A stretch of DNA of 64,000 nucleotides from Ascidiaceihabitans donghaensis (lineage in GTDB: Bacteria > Pseudomonadota > Alphaproteobacteria > Rhodobacterales > Rhodobacteraceae). Numbering within the stretch: the stretch's first letter is position 1; every line of letters begins with the position of its first letter. Positions 9,338-18,081 of this stretch are shown here, piece after piece. The DNA lies in the NCBI RefSeq assembly GCF_900302465.1, contig NZ_OMOR01000001.1, forward strand, positions 3,008,729 to 3,072,728. The letters run 5' to 3'. Made by a program: the position numbers and the translations under genes. The notes under the pieces were generated by a model. It did no database searches. It had not been told where the DNA came from and saw only the letters and a list, made by a program, of their open reading frames with translations.

Positions 9338-10257
9338 TGGACCTAAGTGCAATCAACCCGATCATCTTGGTCGCAGCCCTTATCAGTGCTGCAACGCCGA
9401 TCCTGCTGGCCGCCACCGGCGAGTTGGTTGCCGAACGCGCGGGCGTTTTGAACCTTGGTGTCGAAGGCATGATGATCACCGGCGCAATATGCGGGTTCAT
9501 CATCACCGTTAACACCGGATCCCCTGCTTTGGGCTTTGTCATGGCCGCTTTGGGCGGTGCCACTTTGTCATTGCTGTTTGCTTTTCTGACGCAGGTGGCA
9601 TTGGCAAATCAGGTGGCTTCCGGTCTTGCGTTAACCTTGTTCGGGTTGGGCCTGTCAGCCCTGATGGGCCAAAGCTATGTGGGCATCAAACCACCACGTA
9701 TGGGCGATGTGAATTTCGGGCCATTGGCTGATGTTCCAGTGCTTGGCCCGATATTATTTTCCCATGACCCTATCGTTTATCTGGGTCTTCTGGTCGTAGC
9801 GAGTGTTTGGGCCGTTTTGAAATTCACACGTATGGGGTTGGTTCTGCGGGCTGTTGGTGAAAACCATGATGCGGCACATGCGCTTGGGTACAAAGTCAAA
9901 CGGATCAGAACGTTGGCGATCATGTTCGGTGGGGCCTGCGCGGGGCTGGGTGGTGCGTATATTTCCCTCATTCGTGTGCCTCAATGGACCGAAGGGATGA
10001 CGGCCGGTGTTGGCTGGATCGCTCTTGCACTGGTTGTATTTGCCAGTTGGAAACCGTGGCGTGTGCTGTTGGGTGCCTATCTTTTTGGCGGAATCACCCA
10101 ATTGCAGCTTAATCTGCAAGGCGCAGGCGTTGCTATTCCGGTCGAGTATTTGGCAATGTCGCCATACATCGTCACGATCATTGTTCTGGTGATTCTGGCA
10201 AAGGACAAATCACGTGCGCCCGGATCGCTTGGGCGCATTTTCCATGCCTCGCAATAG
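9337..10257 (+). CDS. ABC transporter permease, nucleoside/purine type (second)
   Basis: Second membrane subunit, 306 residues, highly hydrophobic. It carries the signature LVAERAGVLNLGVEGMMITGA typical of YufQ/NupQ-like permeases that pair with the preceding family member. Start overlaps the first permease stop. The pair forms the heterodimeric channel of the importer. The binding-protein gene begins 34 bases downstream. Confidence 0.9.
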   Translation: MDLSAINPIILVAALISAATPILLAATGELVAERAGVLNLGVEGMMITGAICGFIITVNTGSPALGFVMAALGGATLSLLFAFLTQVALANQVASGLALTLFGLGLSALMGQSYVGIKPPRMGDVNFGPLADVPVLGPILFSHDPIVYLGLLVVASVWAVLKFTRMGLVLRAVGENHDAAHALGYKVKRIRTLAIMFGGACAGLGGAYISLIRVPQWTEGMTAGVGWIALALVVFASWKPWRVLLGAYLFGGITQLQLNLQGAGVAIPVEYLAMSPYIVTIIVLVILAKDKSRAPGSLGRIFHASQ

Positions 10258-10291
10258 CAGGCCAATCAAAAAACCGGGGGGTTCTCCTACT

Positions 10292-11365
10292 ATGACTTTC
10301 ACCAAAATCCTGACAGGCGCCGCAGTCGCGCTGGGTCTGGCGACATCGGCTTTTGCCGAAGACAAAACAAAAGTGGGCTTCGTTTATGTTGGCCCAATCG
10401 GCGACGGCGGCTGGACATATGAACACGACAAAGGCCGTTTGGCGGTTGAAGCGGAATTCGGCGACAAAGTCGAAACTGTCTTCGTGGAAAGCGTGGCAGA
10501 AGGCCCCGATTCAGAGCGTGTCATGACACAGATGGCGCTGAACGGTGCTGACCTGATCTTTACCACGTCTTTTGGCTACATGGACCCGACGATCAACGTC
10601 GCAGCCAAGTTCCCAGATGTGAAATTTGAGCACGCAACCGGCTACAAACGCGCCGACAACGTATCCACATATTCTGCACGTTTCTATGAGGGTCGCGCGA
10701 TCCAAGGCCACATCGCGGGCAAAATGACCAAATCCAACATCGTGGGCTACATTGGCTCTTTCCCTATCCCGGAAGTTATCCGTGGCATCAACTCTGCCTT
10801 CATCCATGCCAAGAAGGTAAACCCGGACGTCGAATTCAAGATCATCTGGGCCTACACTTGGTTTGATCCAGCCAAAGAAGCTGATGCCGCCAAGGTGCTG
10901 ATCGAACAAGGCGCGGACGTTGTTCTGCAACACACAGACTCCACAGCCCCCCAAGCCGCAGCTCAAGAAGCAGGCAACGTGATCACCTTTGGCCAAGCCT
11001 CTGACATGAGCCAATACGGCCCGATGCCACGCGTGTCTTCGATCATTGATGACTGGGCGCCTTACTACATCGCCCGCACCAAAGCCGTTATGGACGGCAC
11101 ATGGACGTCCACAGACACATGGGACGGCATCGGTGCTGGCATGGTTGGCATCGGTGAAATCTCCGACGCGGTTCCAGCGGACGTGAAAGCCGAAGCTTTG
11201 GCGATGAAAGCCGCCTTGGCGGACGGGTCCTACCACGCGTTCACCGGTCCTTTGAAAAAGCAGGACGGCTCTGATTTCTTGGCTGAAGGCGAGACAGCGG
11301 ATGACGGTACATTGGCTGGAATGAACTTCTACGTTGAAGGCATCACAGGCGACATCCCGCAGTAA
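10292..11365 (+). CDS. BMP family ABC transporter substrate-binding protein (nucleoside/purine)
   Basis: Periplasmic binding protein of the Bmp/Med/PnrA family, 357 residues from ATG 10292. A signal peptide is clear (KILTGAAVALGLATSAFA, then ED). Family features are KVGFVYVGPIGDGGWTYEHDKGR at the mature N-terminus and the GADLIFTTSFGYMD segment. A GGGGGG run ending at 10281 serves as ribosome site; a longer frame from 10214 runs back into the permease and lacks a signal peptide. It is the last gene of the purine operon and is followed by a good terminator. Confidence 0.93.
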   Translation: MTFTKILTGAAVALGLATSAFAEDKTKVGFVYVGPIGDGGWTYEHDKGRLAVEAEFGDKVETVFVESVAEGPDSERVMTQMALNGADLIFTTSFGYMDPTINVAAKFPDVKFEHATGYKRADNVSTYSARFYEGRAIQGHIAGKMTKSNIVGYIGSFPIPEVIRGINSAFIHAKKVNPDVEFKIIWAYTWFDPAKEADAAKVLIEQGADVVLQHTDSTAPQAAAQEAGNVITFGQASDMSQYGPMPRVSSIIDDWAPYYIARTKAVMDGTWTSTDTWDGIGAGMVGIGEISDAVPADVKAEALAMKAALADGSYHAFTGPLKKQDGSDFLAEGETADDGTLAGMNFYVEGITGDIPQ

Positions 11366-11396
11366 GCTATTTCTTTAGTTTATTGTGACATTTTGA

Positions 11397-11428
11397 AAGG
11401 CCCCGGCATTTTGCTTGGGGCCTTTTTT
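11397..11428 (+). terminator. Rho-independent terminator of the purine operon
   Basis: Stem AAGGCCCC (11397-11404) pairs with GGGGCCTT (11417-11424) around a 12-base loop and runs into a T tract. It lies 32 bases after the binding-protein stop. Confidence 0.85.
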
Positions 11429-11572
11429 ATGTATCTTGGGTGGCCGGAAATGGCCTGAATTTGCAAATCCGCGCAAAATCCCCTATCTAACCAACTACAT
11501 AAAAATAATCACCTGAGCAGGTTTCCTTTGTCGCGTCTATTCAATGCTCTCTGGGAGAGCATCCTAAGCCCT

Positions 11573-11986
11573 ATGTTTCAGCGGCCCAAAAGGCTGCAAG
11601 TCGCGGCGCTGTGCCATCGCGAACGGGCTGGTGTGCGTGAAGTCCTGTTGGTGACCAGTCGCGACACAGGACGTTGGATTATCCCCAAGGGGTGGCCGAT
11701 GCGCGGCAAGAACGGTGCAGAATCCGCTTTGCAAGAAGCATGGGAAGAGGCCGGCGTCACGCAAAGCATCGTCAATCCACAGCCTATCGGCAGCTATACC
11801 TACGCCAAACGCAAAGCCAGCGGCCTGTCTGTGCCGGTGCGCACGCTTGTTTATGACTTGCCTGTAAAAACGCTATCCGATGACTTTCCCGAAGCGCTTG
11901 AGCGCACACGCAAATGGGTTCCTGCGGCGCAGGCCGCCGAGATGGTGAACGAGACCGCTTTAAAAACTATTTTGCGTCAGTTCTAA
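11573..11986 (+). CDS. NUDIX hydrolase
   Basis: Pyrophosphohydrolase of the Nudix fold, 137 residues from ATG 11573; an in-frame TTG at 11528 would add 15 residues. The region IIPKGWPMRG leads into ALQEAWEEAGV, which corresponds to the REUxEExGU half of the Nudix box. The usual Arg is Gln here and the first Glu of the box is not in register, so the box is degenerate. The PKGWP lead-in resembles the diphosphoinositol/dinucleoside polyphosphate subgroup. It sits just upstream of a phosphate transporter in the same direction. Confidence 0.8.
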   Translation: MFQRPKRLQVAALCHRERAGVREVLLVTSRDTGRWIIPKGWPMRGKNGAESALQEAWEEAGVTQSIVNPQPIGSYTYAKRKASGLSVPVRTLVYDLPVKTLSDDFPEALERTRKWVPAAQAAEMVNETALKTILRQF

Positions 11987-12067
11987 GCAATTCTTTAACA
12001 AAGTAAGCACAAGTGTTGCTTTCGTTGCCCCCCCGTGGCTACAGACGGAAAACTTGGGGGGAATCCA

Positions 12068-13552
12068 ATGACCAATGATACTGGCGATCAACGCCACCTT
12101 GAAACGCTGGACCGTGATCTGGCACGTTATTCCAATCTGGAACTGGCAACAGCCTATGTGTCCCGTCCTTTGGTGGGTCCTGGCATTGCGTTGGTGTTCA
12201 TCGTGTTGGCAGGCTTGGGCGCCGCTTTGTTTTTTGGCCAAACCAGCAATTCGATGATTGTGATCGTTGCGGCCTGTTTTGGAGCCTATATGGCGCTGAA
12301 CATCGGTGCCAACGACGTGGCCAACAACATGGGGCCTGCGGTGGGCGCAAACGCGTTAACCATGGGCGGCGCCATTGCCATTGCCATCGTCTTTGAAAGC
12401 GCAGGTGCGCTGATTGCCGGTGGAGACGTCGTGTCCACCATCGCCAAGGGTATCATCGCCCCCGAAAGCATGGGCACCGCAACCACCTTTATCTGGGCTA
12501 TGCTGGCGGCTTTGTTGTCGGCCGCCCTTTGGGTCAACCTTGCCACGTTTGTGGGCGCGCCGGTGTCCACAACGCATTCCGTTGTGGGCGGTGTTATGGG
12601 GGCGGGTATCGCGGCGGCTGGCTTTGCTGCAGTAAGCTGGCCCACCATGAGCAAAATCGCAGCCAGCTGGGTCATCTCGCCTGTTTTGGGCGGTGCAGTG
12701 GCCGCGTTCTTCTTGTTTGTGATCAAATCACGCATCATCTACCAAGATGACAAAATCGCCGCTGCACGCAAATGGGTGCCTGTTTTGGTGGGCATCATGG
12801 CGGGCGCGTTTGCATCGTATCTGGCCCTCAAAGGTCTTAAGAAGATCATGAAGATCGACTTGCAAACCTCATTGATGATTGGGGCCGCAATCGGTGTCGG
12901 GGTCTGGTTGGTCATGATCCCGCTGATCAAAAAGCAATCCGAAGGTCTCGAGAACCGCAACAAGTCCCTGAAAGTTCTGTTTGGTATTCCTTTGGTTGTA
13001 TCCGCGGCTTTGCTGAGCTTTGCGCATGGTGCCAATGATGTGGCGAACGCCGTGGGGCCTCTGGCCGCAATCGTGCAGGCATCGCAGTCGGGTGATTTCA
13101 CACAAGCTGTATCCATACCGTTTTGGGTTATGGTGATCGGGGCGTTTGGTATTTCATTCGGCTTGTTCCTGTTTGGCCCCAAACTGATCCGCATGGTGGG
13201 TGGGCAAATTACCAAGCTGAACCCGATGCGCGCCTATTGTGTGGCATTGTCCGCCGCCATCACCGTGATCGTGGCCAGCTGGTTGGGCCTACCTGTCAGC
13301 TCGACCCACATTGCAGTTGGCGGCGTCTTTGGCGTGGGCTTCTACCGCGAATGGGACGCCGAACGCCGTATCCGCAAAGCACGTCAGCAAATACCGGATC
13401 GCGCAAACTATGGCCCCGAGGAACGGCGCCGTCGCAAGCTGGTACGCCGGTCACATTTCATGACCATCATCGCCGCATGGTTAATCACGGTACCTGCGGC
13501 CGCCCTGTTGTCGGCTGTGATCTTCTTTGTGCTCAACAACGTGTTGGGCTGA
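12068..13552 (+). CDS. Inorganic phosphate transporter, PiT family
   Basis: Secondary transporter of phosphate (probably as metal phosphate with H+ or Na+), 494 residues. The two PiT repeats are visible: GANDVANNMGPAVGA in the first half and GANDVANAVGPLAA in the second, plus paired PVSTTHS/PVSSTH motifs. A long loop splits the two halves, as in the family. ATG 12068 was chosen for the GGGGGGAA ribosome site just upstream; the 12035 alternative lacks one. Confidence 0.93.
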   Translation: MTNDTGDQRHLETLDRDLARYSNLELATAYVSRPLVGPGIALVFIVLAGLGAALFFGQTSNSMIVIVAACFGAYMALNIGANDVANNMGPAVGANALTMGGAIAIAIVFESAGALIAGGDVVSTIAKGIIAPESMGTATTFIWAMLAALLSAALWVNLATFVGAPVSTTHSVVGGVMGAGIAAAGFAAVSWPTMSKIAASWVISPVLGGAVAAFFLFVIKSRIIYQDDKIAAARKWVPVLVGIMAGAFASYLALKGLKKIMKIDLQTSLMIGAAIGVGVWLVMIPLIKKQSEGLENRNKSLKVLFGIPLVVSAALLSFAHGANDVANAVGPLAAIVQASQSGDFTQAVSIPFWVMVIGAFGISFGLFLFGPKLIRMVGGQITKLNPMRAYCVALSAAITVIVASWLGLPVSSTHIAVGGVFGVGFYREWDAERRIRKARQQIPDRANYGPEERRRRKLVRRSHFMTIIAAWLITVPAAALLSAVIFFVLNNVLG

Positions 13553-13597
13553 TACCTAAGACTTGACGCGCATGGCCTGACTTCGCAATGTCGGGCC

Positions 13598-14158
13598 ATG
13601 CGTTACATCCTACTTTCCCTCGCCCTCATCGCCCCCCTACCCGCCTTTGCAGGTGACATCTGCAACGACGCATGGTTTTCCCGCAACCTTGTGATGGACC
13701 GTGCAGGCTATTGTTTCGGCTCCGTTCTGGGCCAAGAGCTGTTCGACAACGCGGGCTGCACTGGCAAGACTGTAACCCTATCCGCCAACGATCAGGTTTT
13801 TGTCTCGCGCATGCGGGCCTTGGAAAAACAAAACCAATGCAGTGTCGACACCAAATCCCCTTATCTTGACCTTGACGATGCTTGGGTGCGCAGGCAGCTG
13901 GCCACTTTGCCCATCGTTGACGATTTTGAAAGCGCCTGTCTGGGCTGGCTTCATACGCCTGAACCTTTGCGGTCCGCCGCGTATGATGACGCGCCGATTA
14001 TCGCGACCATCCTGCCCGGCGACAACGTCAGTTTCGGGCACCTGCCGAATAGGACATGGGACTACGTGACCATTTCCGGTCCTGATTGGGTTGTGAAAGG
14101 CGGCGGCTGGTTGAAGGCACCCGGCGCGGAAGGGCGTTGTGCCAACTACGCGGGCTAA
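13598..14158 (+). CDS. Secreted DUF4453-like protein of unknown function
   Basis: The protein has 186 residues with an evident signal peptide (MRYILLSLALIAPLPAFA, then GD). The N-terminal third (DICNDAWFSRNLVMDRAGYCF) resembles the YARHG/DUF4453 type of small extracellular domain, with paired cysteines in the mature protein. The C-terminal part looks like a bacterial SH3 fold (LPGDNVSFGHLPNRTWDYV). No enzymatic motif is visible. It probably acts in the periplasm. It starts 45 bases after the PiT stop. Confidence 0.75.
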   Translation: MRYILLSLALIAPLPAFAGDICNDAWFSRNLVMDRAGYCFGSVLGQELFDNAGCTGKTVTLSANDQVFVSRMRALEKQNQCSVDTKSPYLDLDDAWVRRQLATLPIVDDFESACLGWLHTPEPLRSAAYDDAPIIATILPGDNVSFGHLPNRTWDYVTISGPDWVVKGGGWLKAPGAEGRCANYAG

Positions 14159-14234
14159 CGGTATTTCGGCGCACCACCTTGTTGCGACGCTTTCAAAAGC
14201 TTAAGTGATTTCAGCATCAAAAGTGGAGTGCGCA

Positions 14235-14993
14235 ATGGCCACTTGGTCCGATCTCGAAACAGAACTGGCATTGTGGCATGCAGGCGGTGAAATGCCCGAT
14301 TTTTGGTGGCGTGACGATGACACTGTCGCCCACACAGACACATTGGACCGACTGCTTGACATGGCCGAGACCTTTGGCGCGCCTATGCATTTGGCGGTGA
14401 TCCCCCAAAGCCTCAACCCCGATCTTGCGCCTCGGTTGGAACGCGCGGCGCAAACCTACGTGTTGCAGCACGGGTTTGCGCATATAAACCATCAACCCAA
14501 AGGGTTGCGTGCCTCCGAAGTCGGGGTAAGTCGGGATGTGGCATTGCAAATCGAAGATCTGCGCCGGGGCTGGGCGATGCTGCAAGATGCGGCTTTGCCC
14601 AATTTGCTGCCAGTGTTCACGCCGCCGTGGAACCGTATTGGTCCCGACACTGTGGCAGCACTGCCTGACCTTGGCTTCCAGATCCTATCCGCGGGCGAAC
14701 AGCGCATCACAAGACACCCCGCTTCGGGTTTGCTGCAGTTCAACTGTCATGTTGACCCGATACGCTGGAAAACGGGGGCTGTGTTTCGCGGCACCGAGAA
14801 AACGCTGAACCATGTGGTTGAACACCTCGCGGCACGGCGCACAGGCACCGCCGACAAAGACGAAGTGACGGGATTTTTAACACACCACCTGCAGACGGAT
14901 GCCGCCACTTGGGACTTCATGGAAGCCTTCATGGAGCGTTTGACCCACAACAACCGCACAAAATGGCGCAGTTTGGCGTCCTTTCTGACATGA
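14235..14993 (+). CDS. Polysaccharide deacetylase-like protein
   Basis: The 252-residue protein matches the NodB-homology type found in alphaproteobacteria: FWWRDDDTVAHTD near residue 20 carries the Asp pair that would bind metal, QHGFAHINH near residue 80 supplies histidines, and FTPPWNRI matches the RxPxW-like active-site strand of this subgroup. No signal peptide is present, so it is cytoplasmic. ATG 14235 follows GTGGAG; GTG 14205 is an alternative. It is 10 bases upstream of the next gene. Confidence 0.75.
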   Translation: MATWSDLETELALWHAGGEMPDFWWRDDDTVAHTDTLDRLLDMAETFGAPMHLAVIPQSLNPDLAPRLERAAQTYVLQHGFAHINHQPKGLRASEVGVSRDVALQIEDLRRGWAMLQDAALPNLLPVFTPPWNRIGPDTVAALPDLGFQILSAGEQRITRHPASGLLQFNCHVDPIRWKTGAVFRGTEKTLNHVVEHLAARRTGTADKDEVTGFLTHHLQTDAATWDFMEAFMERLTHNNRTKWRSLASFLT

Positions 14994-15003
14994 GGGCACC
15001 ACG

Positions 15004-15849
15004 ATGGTAGATTTGGTTTGGGCCACCCCGCAAGAACGCGGTGATGTAGCCGCCTACATGGACCGTGTGTTTCACAAAGTGCGATGGGGACGCGCGGGGT
15101 GGGACGCCCTGTTGGCAAACCGTTGGGCCGATGCGGCAGCCCCTTATGCGATTGTCGCCAAAGACAAGGGACGCATTGTCGGTGCCATCGGGCAGATTGT
15201 CGGACCAAGACCAGGTGGACCAACAATTCACAACCTCACGTCGTGGTACCTTGATAAGGAATATCGCGGGCAGGGATTGGGACGTGGCATGATGGCCAAA
15301 GCCATTGAAGATACAGACAATACCGTGACGAACCTGTCCAGTGCACGCGCTGCTATTCCCGTGGCCCTCAGTTCTGGCATGGATGTGTTGGATGACACCC
15401 GTATGGTTTGGGCTGCGCGTCCGGACGCGCCCCACAAATTGACGGTGTTCTCAGATCCAAGCCAGGCGCCGATTTCGCCGGACACACGCAAAATCGTGAC
15501 GGAACATGCCGATTTGAACCTGACAAGCCTGACCATCGAAACGCCGGACGGGCTGTGCACATTGGTGCTGTCGATCAAACAAAAAACGGATGACCGTATC
15601 ACGCACGAGGTGATGTTTGCAGACCGAAAAGACCTGCTGTCGCGACATGGTTCTGCCATTGCGGCCAGTATTTTACCTGACGATAGTACCATTTTGTCAA
15701 TTGATACGCGGTTTTCAACGCCCGATGCGCAGCCCGATTTCGTTGAAGACATTCCCGTTGCCAGATTTTGCACGCCCGGGCGCGTTGATCCCGCATTGGT
15801 CGATCACCTGTATTCGGAGATCGTGATTTTGGACATGAAACTGTACTGA
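15004..15849 (+). CDS. GNAT-family N-acetyltransferase
   Basis: The 281-residue protein has an acetyl-CoA binding core around residues 70-100 (LTSWYLDKEYRGQGLGRGMMAKAI), where RGQGLG is the classic motif A pyrophosphate loop. The C-terminal half is not recognised. It is read with the upstream deacetylase-like gene (10-base gap, ribosome site GAGGG), a pairing that hints at a shared role in modifying a sugar or surface compound. Substrate is unknown. Confidence 0.78.
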   Translation: MVDLVWATPQERGDVAAYMDRVFHKVRWGRAGWDALLANRWADAAAPYAIVAKDKGRIVGAIGQIVGPRPGGPTIHNLTSWYLDKEYRGQGLGRGMMAKAIEDTDNTVTNLSSARAAIPVALSSGMDVLDDTRMVWAARPDAPHKLTVFSDPSQAPISPDTRKIVTEHADLNLTSLTIETPDGLCTLVLSIKQKTDDRITHEVMFADRKDLLSRHGSAIAASILPDDSTILSIDTRFSTPDAQPDFVEDIPVARFCTPGRVDPALVDHLYSEIVILDMKLY

Positions 15850-15907
15850 GTTTTCCGGCGTCCGGAACACATGCAAATTGCAATCGGCCACGCGCAGATC
15901 CTTTGAT

Positions 15908-16357
15908 CTACGACTGTTCTAATATGTTTCCAGTGAGTGCCGCGACATGGGCGGGCGCGTCTGTAACCGCATAATTGCTGCGCAAAATCCGCCATTTACC
16001 ATCGATGACAACCAAATCCGAAAAGACTGGAAAGGGGGGCTGAATCATGTGGTCTTTGTGCAAAAGATGGGTGACATGCGTAGATTGAATATGCTCAGGG
16101 GTTACAAACTCTGCGGCAACACAGGTGCGGATCATTTCTGAAACACCCGTTTTCTCATAATGGTCGCGGACCCCGATGAACGCAGCTTCCACATCAGCAG
16201 GCGTTTCCAGCTTGCGGCTGCCTTCAAACGTCGCAAGTTCATGAGGAAGGGCAAAGCAAGGCAGAAACGCATCGAAATCACCCGAAACAAGGGCACTACC
16301 ACTGCGATCCAAAAGTCCTTCCGCAATGACTTTCGCACTTGGTCCGTAGTGTATCAT
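15908..16357 (-). CDS. NTF2/SnoaL-like protein of unknown function
   Basis: The 149-residue cytoplasmic protein has the pattern of the NTF2-like fold: an N-terminal helical part (GDFDAFLPCFALPHELATFEG) followed by strands that end with DLVVIDGKWRILRSNYAV. No catalytic residues can be assigned. It is convergent with the GNAT gene and divergent from the GST gene, so it is probably transcribed alone. Confidence 0.65.
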   Translation of the reverse strand: MIHYGPSAKVIAEGLLDRSGSALVSGDFDAFLPCFALPHELATFEGSRKLETPADVEAAFIGVRDHYEKTGVSEMIRTCVAAEFVTPEHIQSTHVTHLLHKDHMIQPPFPVFSDLVVIDGKWRILRSNYAVTDAPAHVAALTGNILEQS

Positions 16358-16543
16358 CCGACCTCAAAAACAAATTACACGCCATCACTTTATAACAAAT
16401 CTGTTACAAATGAAGCGTTTTCTAGCACCTTGCATCTCTGGGCCAAATTCTGCCCTTTGATCATCACGATTCTCAAAAAAACCCTATCCAAAGTCGCAAC
16501 GTCGGCGCTGTTCAAGGGCGCAAAGACGTGGCAGTGTTCCGGC

Positions 16544-17152
16544 ATGATAACATTGCACCACCTGAACAAGTCCCGCTCTCACCGTATCCTTTGGTTGTTG
16601 GAGGAACTTGGCGTCACCTATGACGTCAAACACTACGCACGCGATGCCACCACAAATCTGGCGCCACCGGAATTGACGGCGCTGCATCCCTTGGGCAAGT
16701 CGCCAATGATCGAAATGGACGGACGCCTGATCACAGAAAGCGGGGCCATCGTTGAAATGCTATGCACCACGCATGCGCCGCATATGATCCCGAAGGCGGG
16801 CACCGATGCCTATGTCCAACACTTGGAATTGATGCATTTTGCTGAAGGCTCGGCGATGACCCCGATTTTGCTGAATTTGTATGTCGGCCGTCTGGGTGAT
16901 GCCGGTGCGCCATTACATCCACGCATTCAGGAACAGCTGGACGCGCATTACGGGTACATGAACGACATGCTGCGCAATGGCGGACATTATGTCCTTGATG
17001 ATTTGTCTGCGGTCGACATCATGCTGAGCTTCCCTGCTGAAATCGCACTCATGCAGGGGCGCGGTGATGACTTCCCAAGGCTGAAAGCCTTTGTTGAACG
17101 CATCCACGCCCGTCCTGCCTATCAAAAAGCGTTAGAGCGCGGTGCCGCATGA
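16544..17152 (+). CDS. Glutathione S-transferase
   Basis: The 202-residue GST has a thioredoxin-fold N-domain (ITLHHLNKSRSHRILWLLEELGV) with the conserved cis-Pro and glutathione site (PLGKSPMIEMDGRLITESGAI, residues about 53-73) and a helical C-domain ending in the YQKALERG tail. The serine in NKSRSHRI is the likely activating residue, as in bacterial Ser-type GSTs. The long open frame from 16160 is not followed because it runs through a divergent promoter region and another gene. It overlaps the next gene as ATGA. Confidence 0.88.
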   Translation: MITLHHLNKSRSHRILWLLEELGVTYDVKHYARDATTNLAPPELTALHPLGKSPMIEMDGRLITESGAIVEMLCTTHAPHMIPKAGTDAYVQHLELMHFAEGSAMTPILLNLYVGRLGDAGAPLHPRIQEQLDAHYGYMNDMLRNGGHYVLDDLSAVDIMLSFPAEIALMQGRGDDFPRLKAFVERIHARPAYQKALERGAA

Positions 17153-18081
17153 CTGCTTTGATCGCCTCTGACGGAACAGCAGCGTCAAAGCTGACCTTCG
17201 GAACCATGCAATTCGGCGGGAAAGCCGACAAAGCCGCGTCACATGCTATGTTTGAAGCGGCTTTGGCGGCCGGAATCACGCATTTTGACACGGCCTATGT
17301 CTACACCGACGGGGCATCCGAAACCTTTTTGGGTGACATGATCAAACCGCATCGGGACCGTTTGGTCATCGCAACAAAAGCGGCCTATGTTGGAGGATCG
17401 ACAAAGGCAAATATCCTTAAACACTTCGACATTTCACGTCAGCGTTTACAGCTTGATATGGTCGATCTTTTGTATTTGCACCGCTTTGATGACGGCACAG
17501 ATCTGGCCGAAACTTTTGACGCCTTGGCTGAACTGAAGCAGGCCAAAGCCATAAGATACATCGGTGTGTCCAATTTTGCGGCATGGCAAGTGATGAAAGC
17601 TCAGACCGTTTGCGGAGCGTTTGATATGGGTATTGATGTCATTCAACCCATGTATTCCCTTGTCAAACGCCAGGCCGAGGTAGAAATCATGCCGATGTGT
17701 ATCGACCAAACCATTGAAATCGTGCCCTATTCCCCATTGGGCGGTGGCCTACTGACGGGAAAATATGCTCAAGGCGGGACAGGCCGGTTGACCGAAGATG
17801 ACAGGTACGCTGCAAGATATGGCCAGCCTTGGATGCACGATGCAGCTGTGGCCTTTGCCCAGCTCGCTGCACGTGAAGGTGTGGCACCGGCCACCCTTGC
17901 CGTGGCATGGGCAGCTGCGCATGCAAGCCAACCGAAACCGATTGTATCGGCACGTTCAGTGGATCAGTTGACCCCTTCGCTTGATGCAATGACCACAAGG
18001 CTAAGCCCCGATCTTTACGCAGAGATTTCGGCCCTGACACCCACACCTGCCCCTGCCACAGACCGGCTTGAGGAAGCATGA
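17149..18081 (+). CDS. Aldo/keto reductase
   Basis: NADPH-linked oxidoreductase of 310 residues. The catalytic tetrad of the family is visible: Asp and Tyr in HFDTAYVYTDG, Lys in VIATKA, and His in LLYLHRFDD. SNFAAWQVM and the C-terminal IVSARSVDQL match the family's barrel strands. Start and stop both overlap neighbours by 4 bases, giving a GST-reductase-FAD oxidase operon. Substrate cannot be read from the sequence. Confidence 0.9.
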   Translation: MTALIASDGTAASKLTFGTMQFGGKADKAASHAMFEAALAAGITHFDTAYVYTDGASETFLGDMIKPHRDRLVIATKAAYVGGSTKANILKHFDISRQRLQLDMVDLLYLHRFDDGTDLAETFDALAELKQAKAIRYIGVSNFAAWQVMKAQTVCGAFDMGIDVIQPMYSLVKRQAEVEIMPMCIDQTIEIVPYSPLGGGLLTGKYAQGGTGRLTEDDRYAARYGQPWMHDAAVAFAQLAAREGVAPATLAVAWAAAHASQPKPIVSARSVDQLTPSLDAMTTRLSPDLYAEISALTPTPAPATDRLEEA

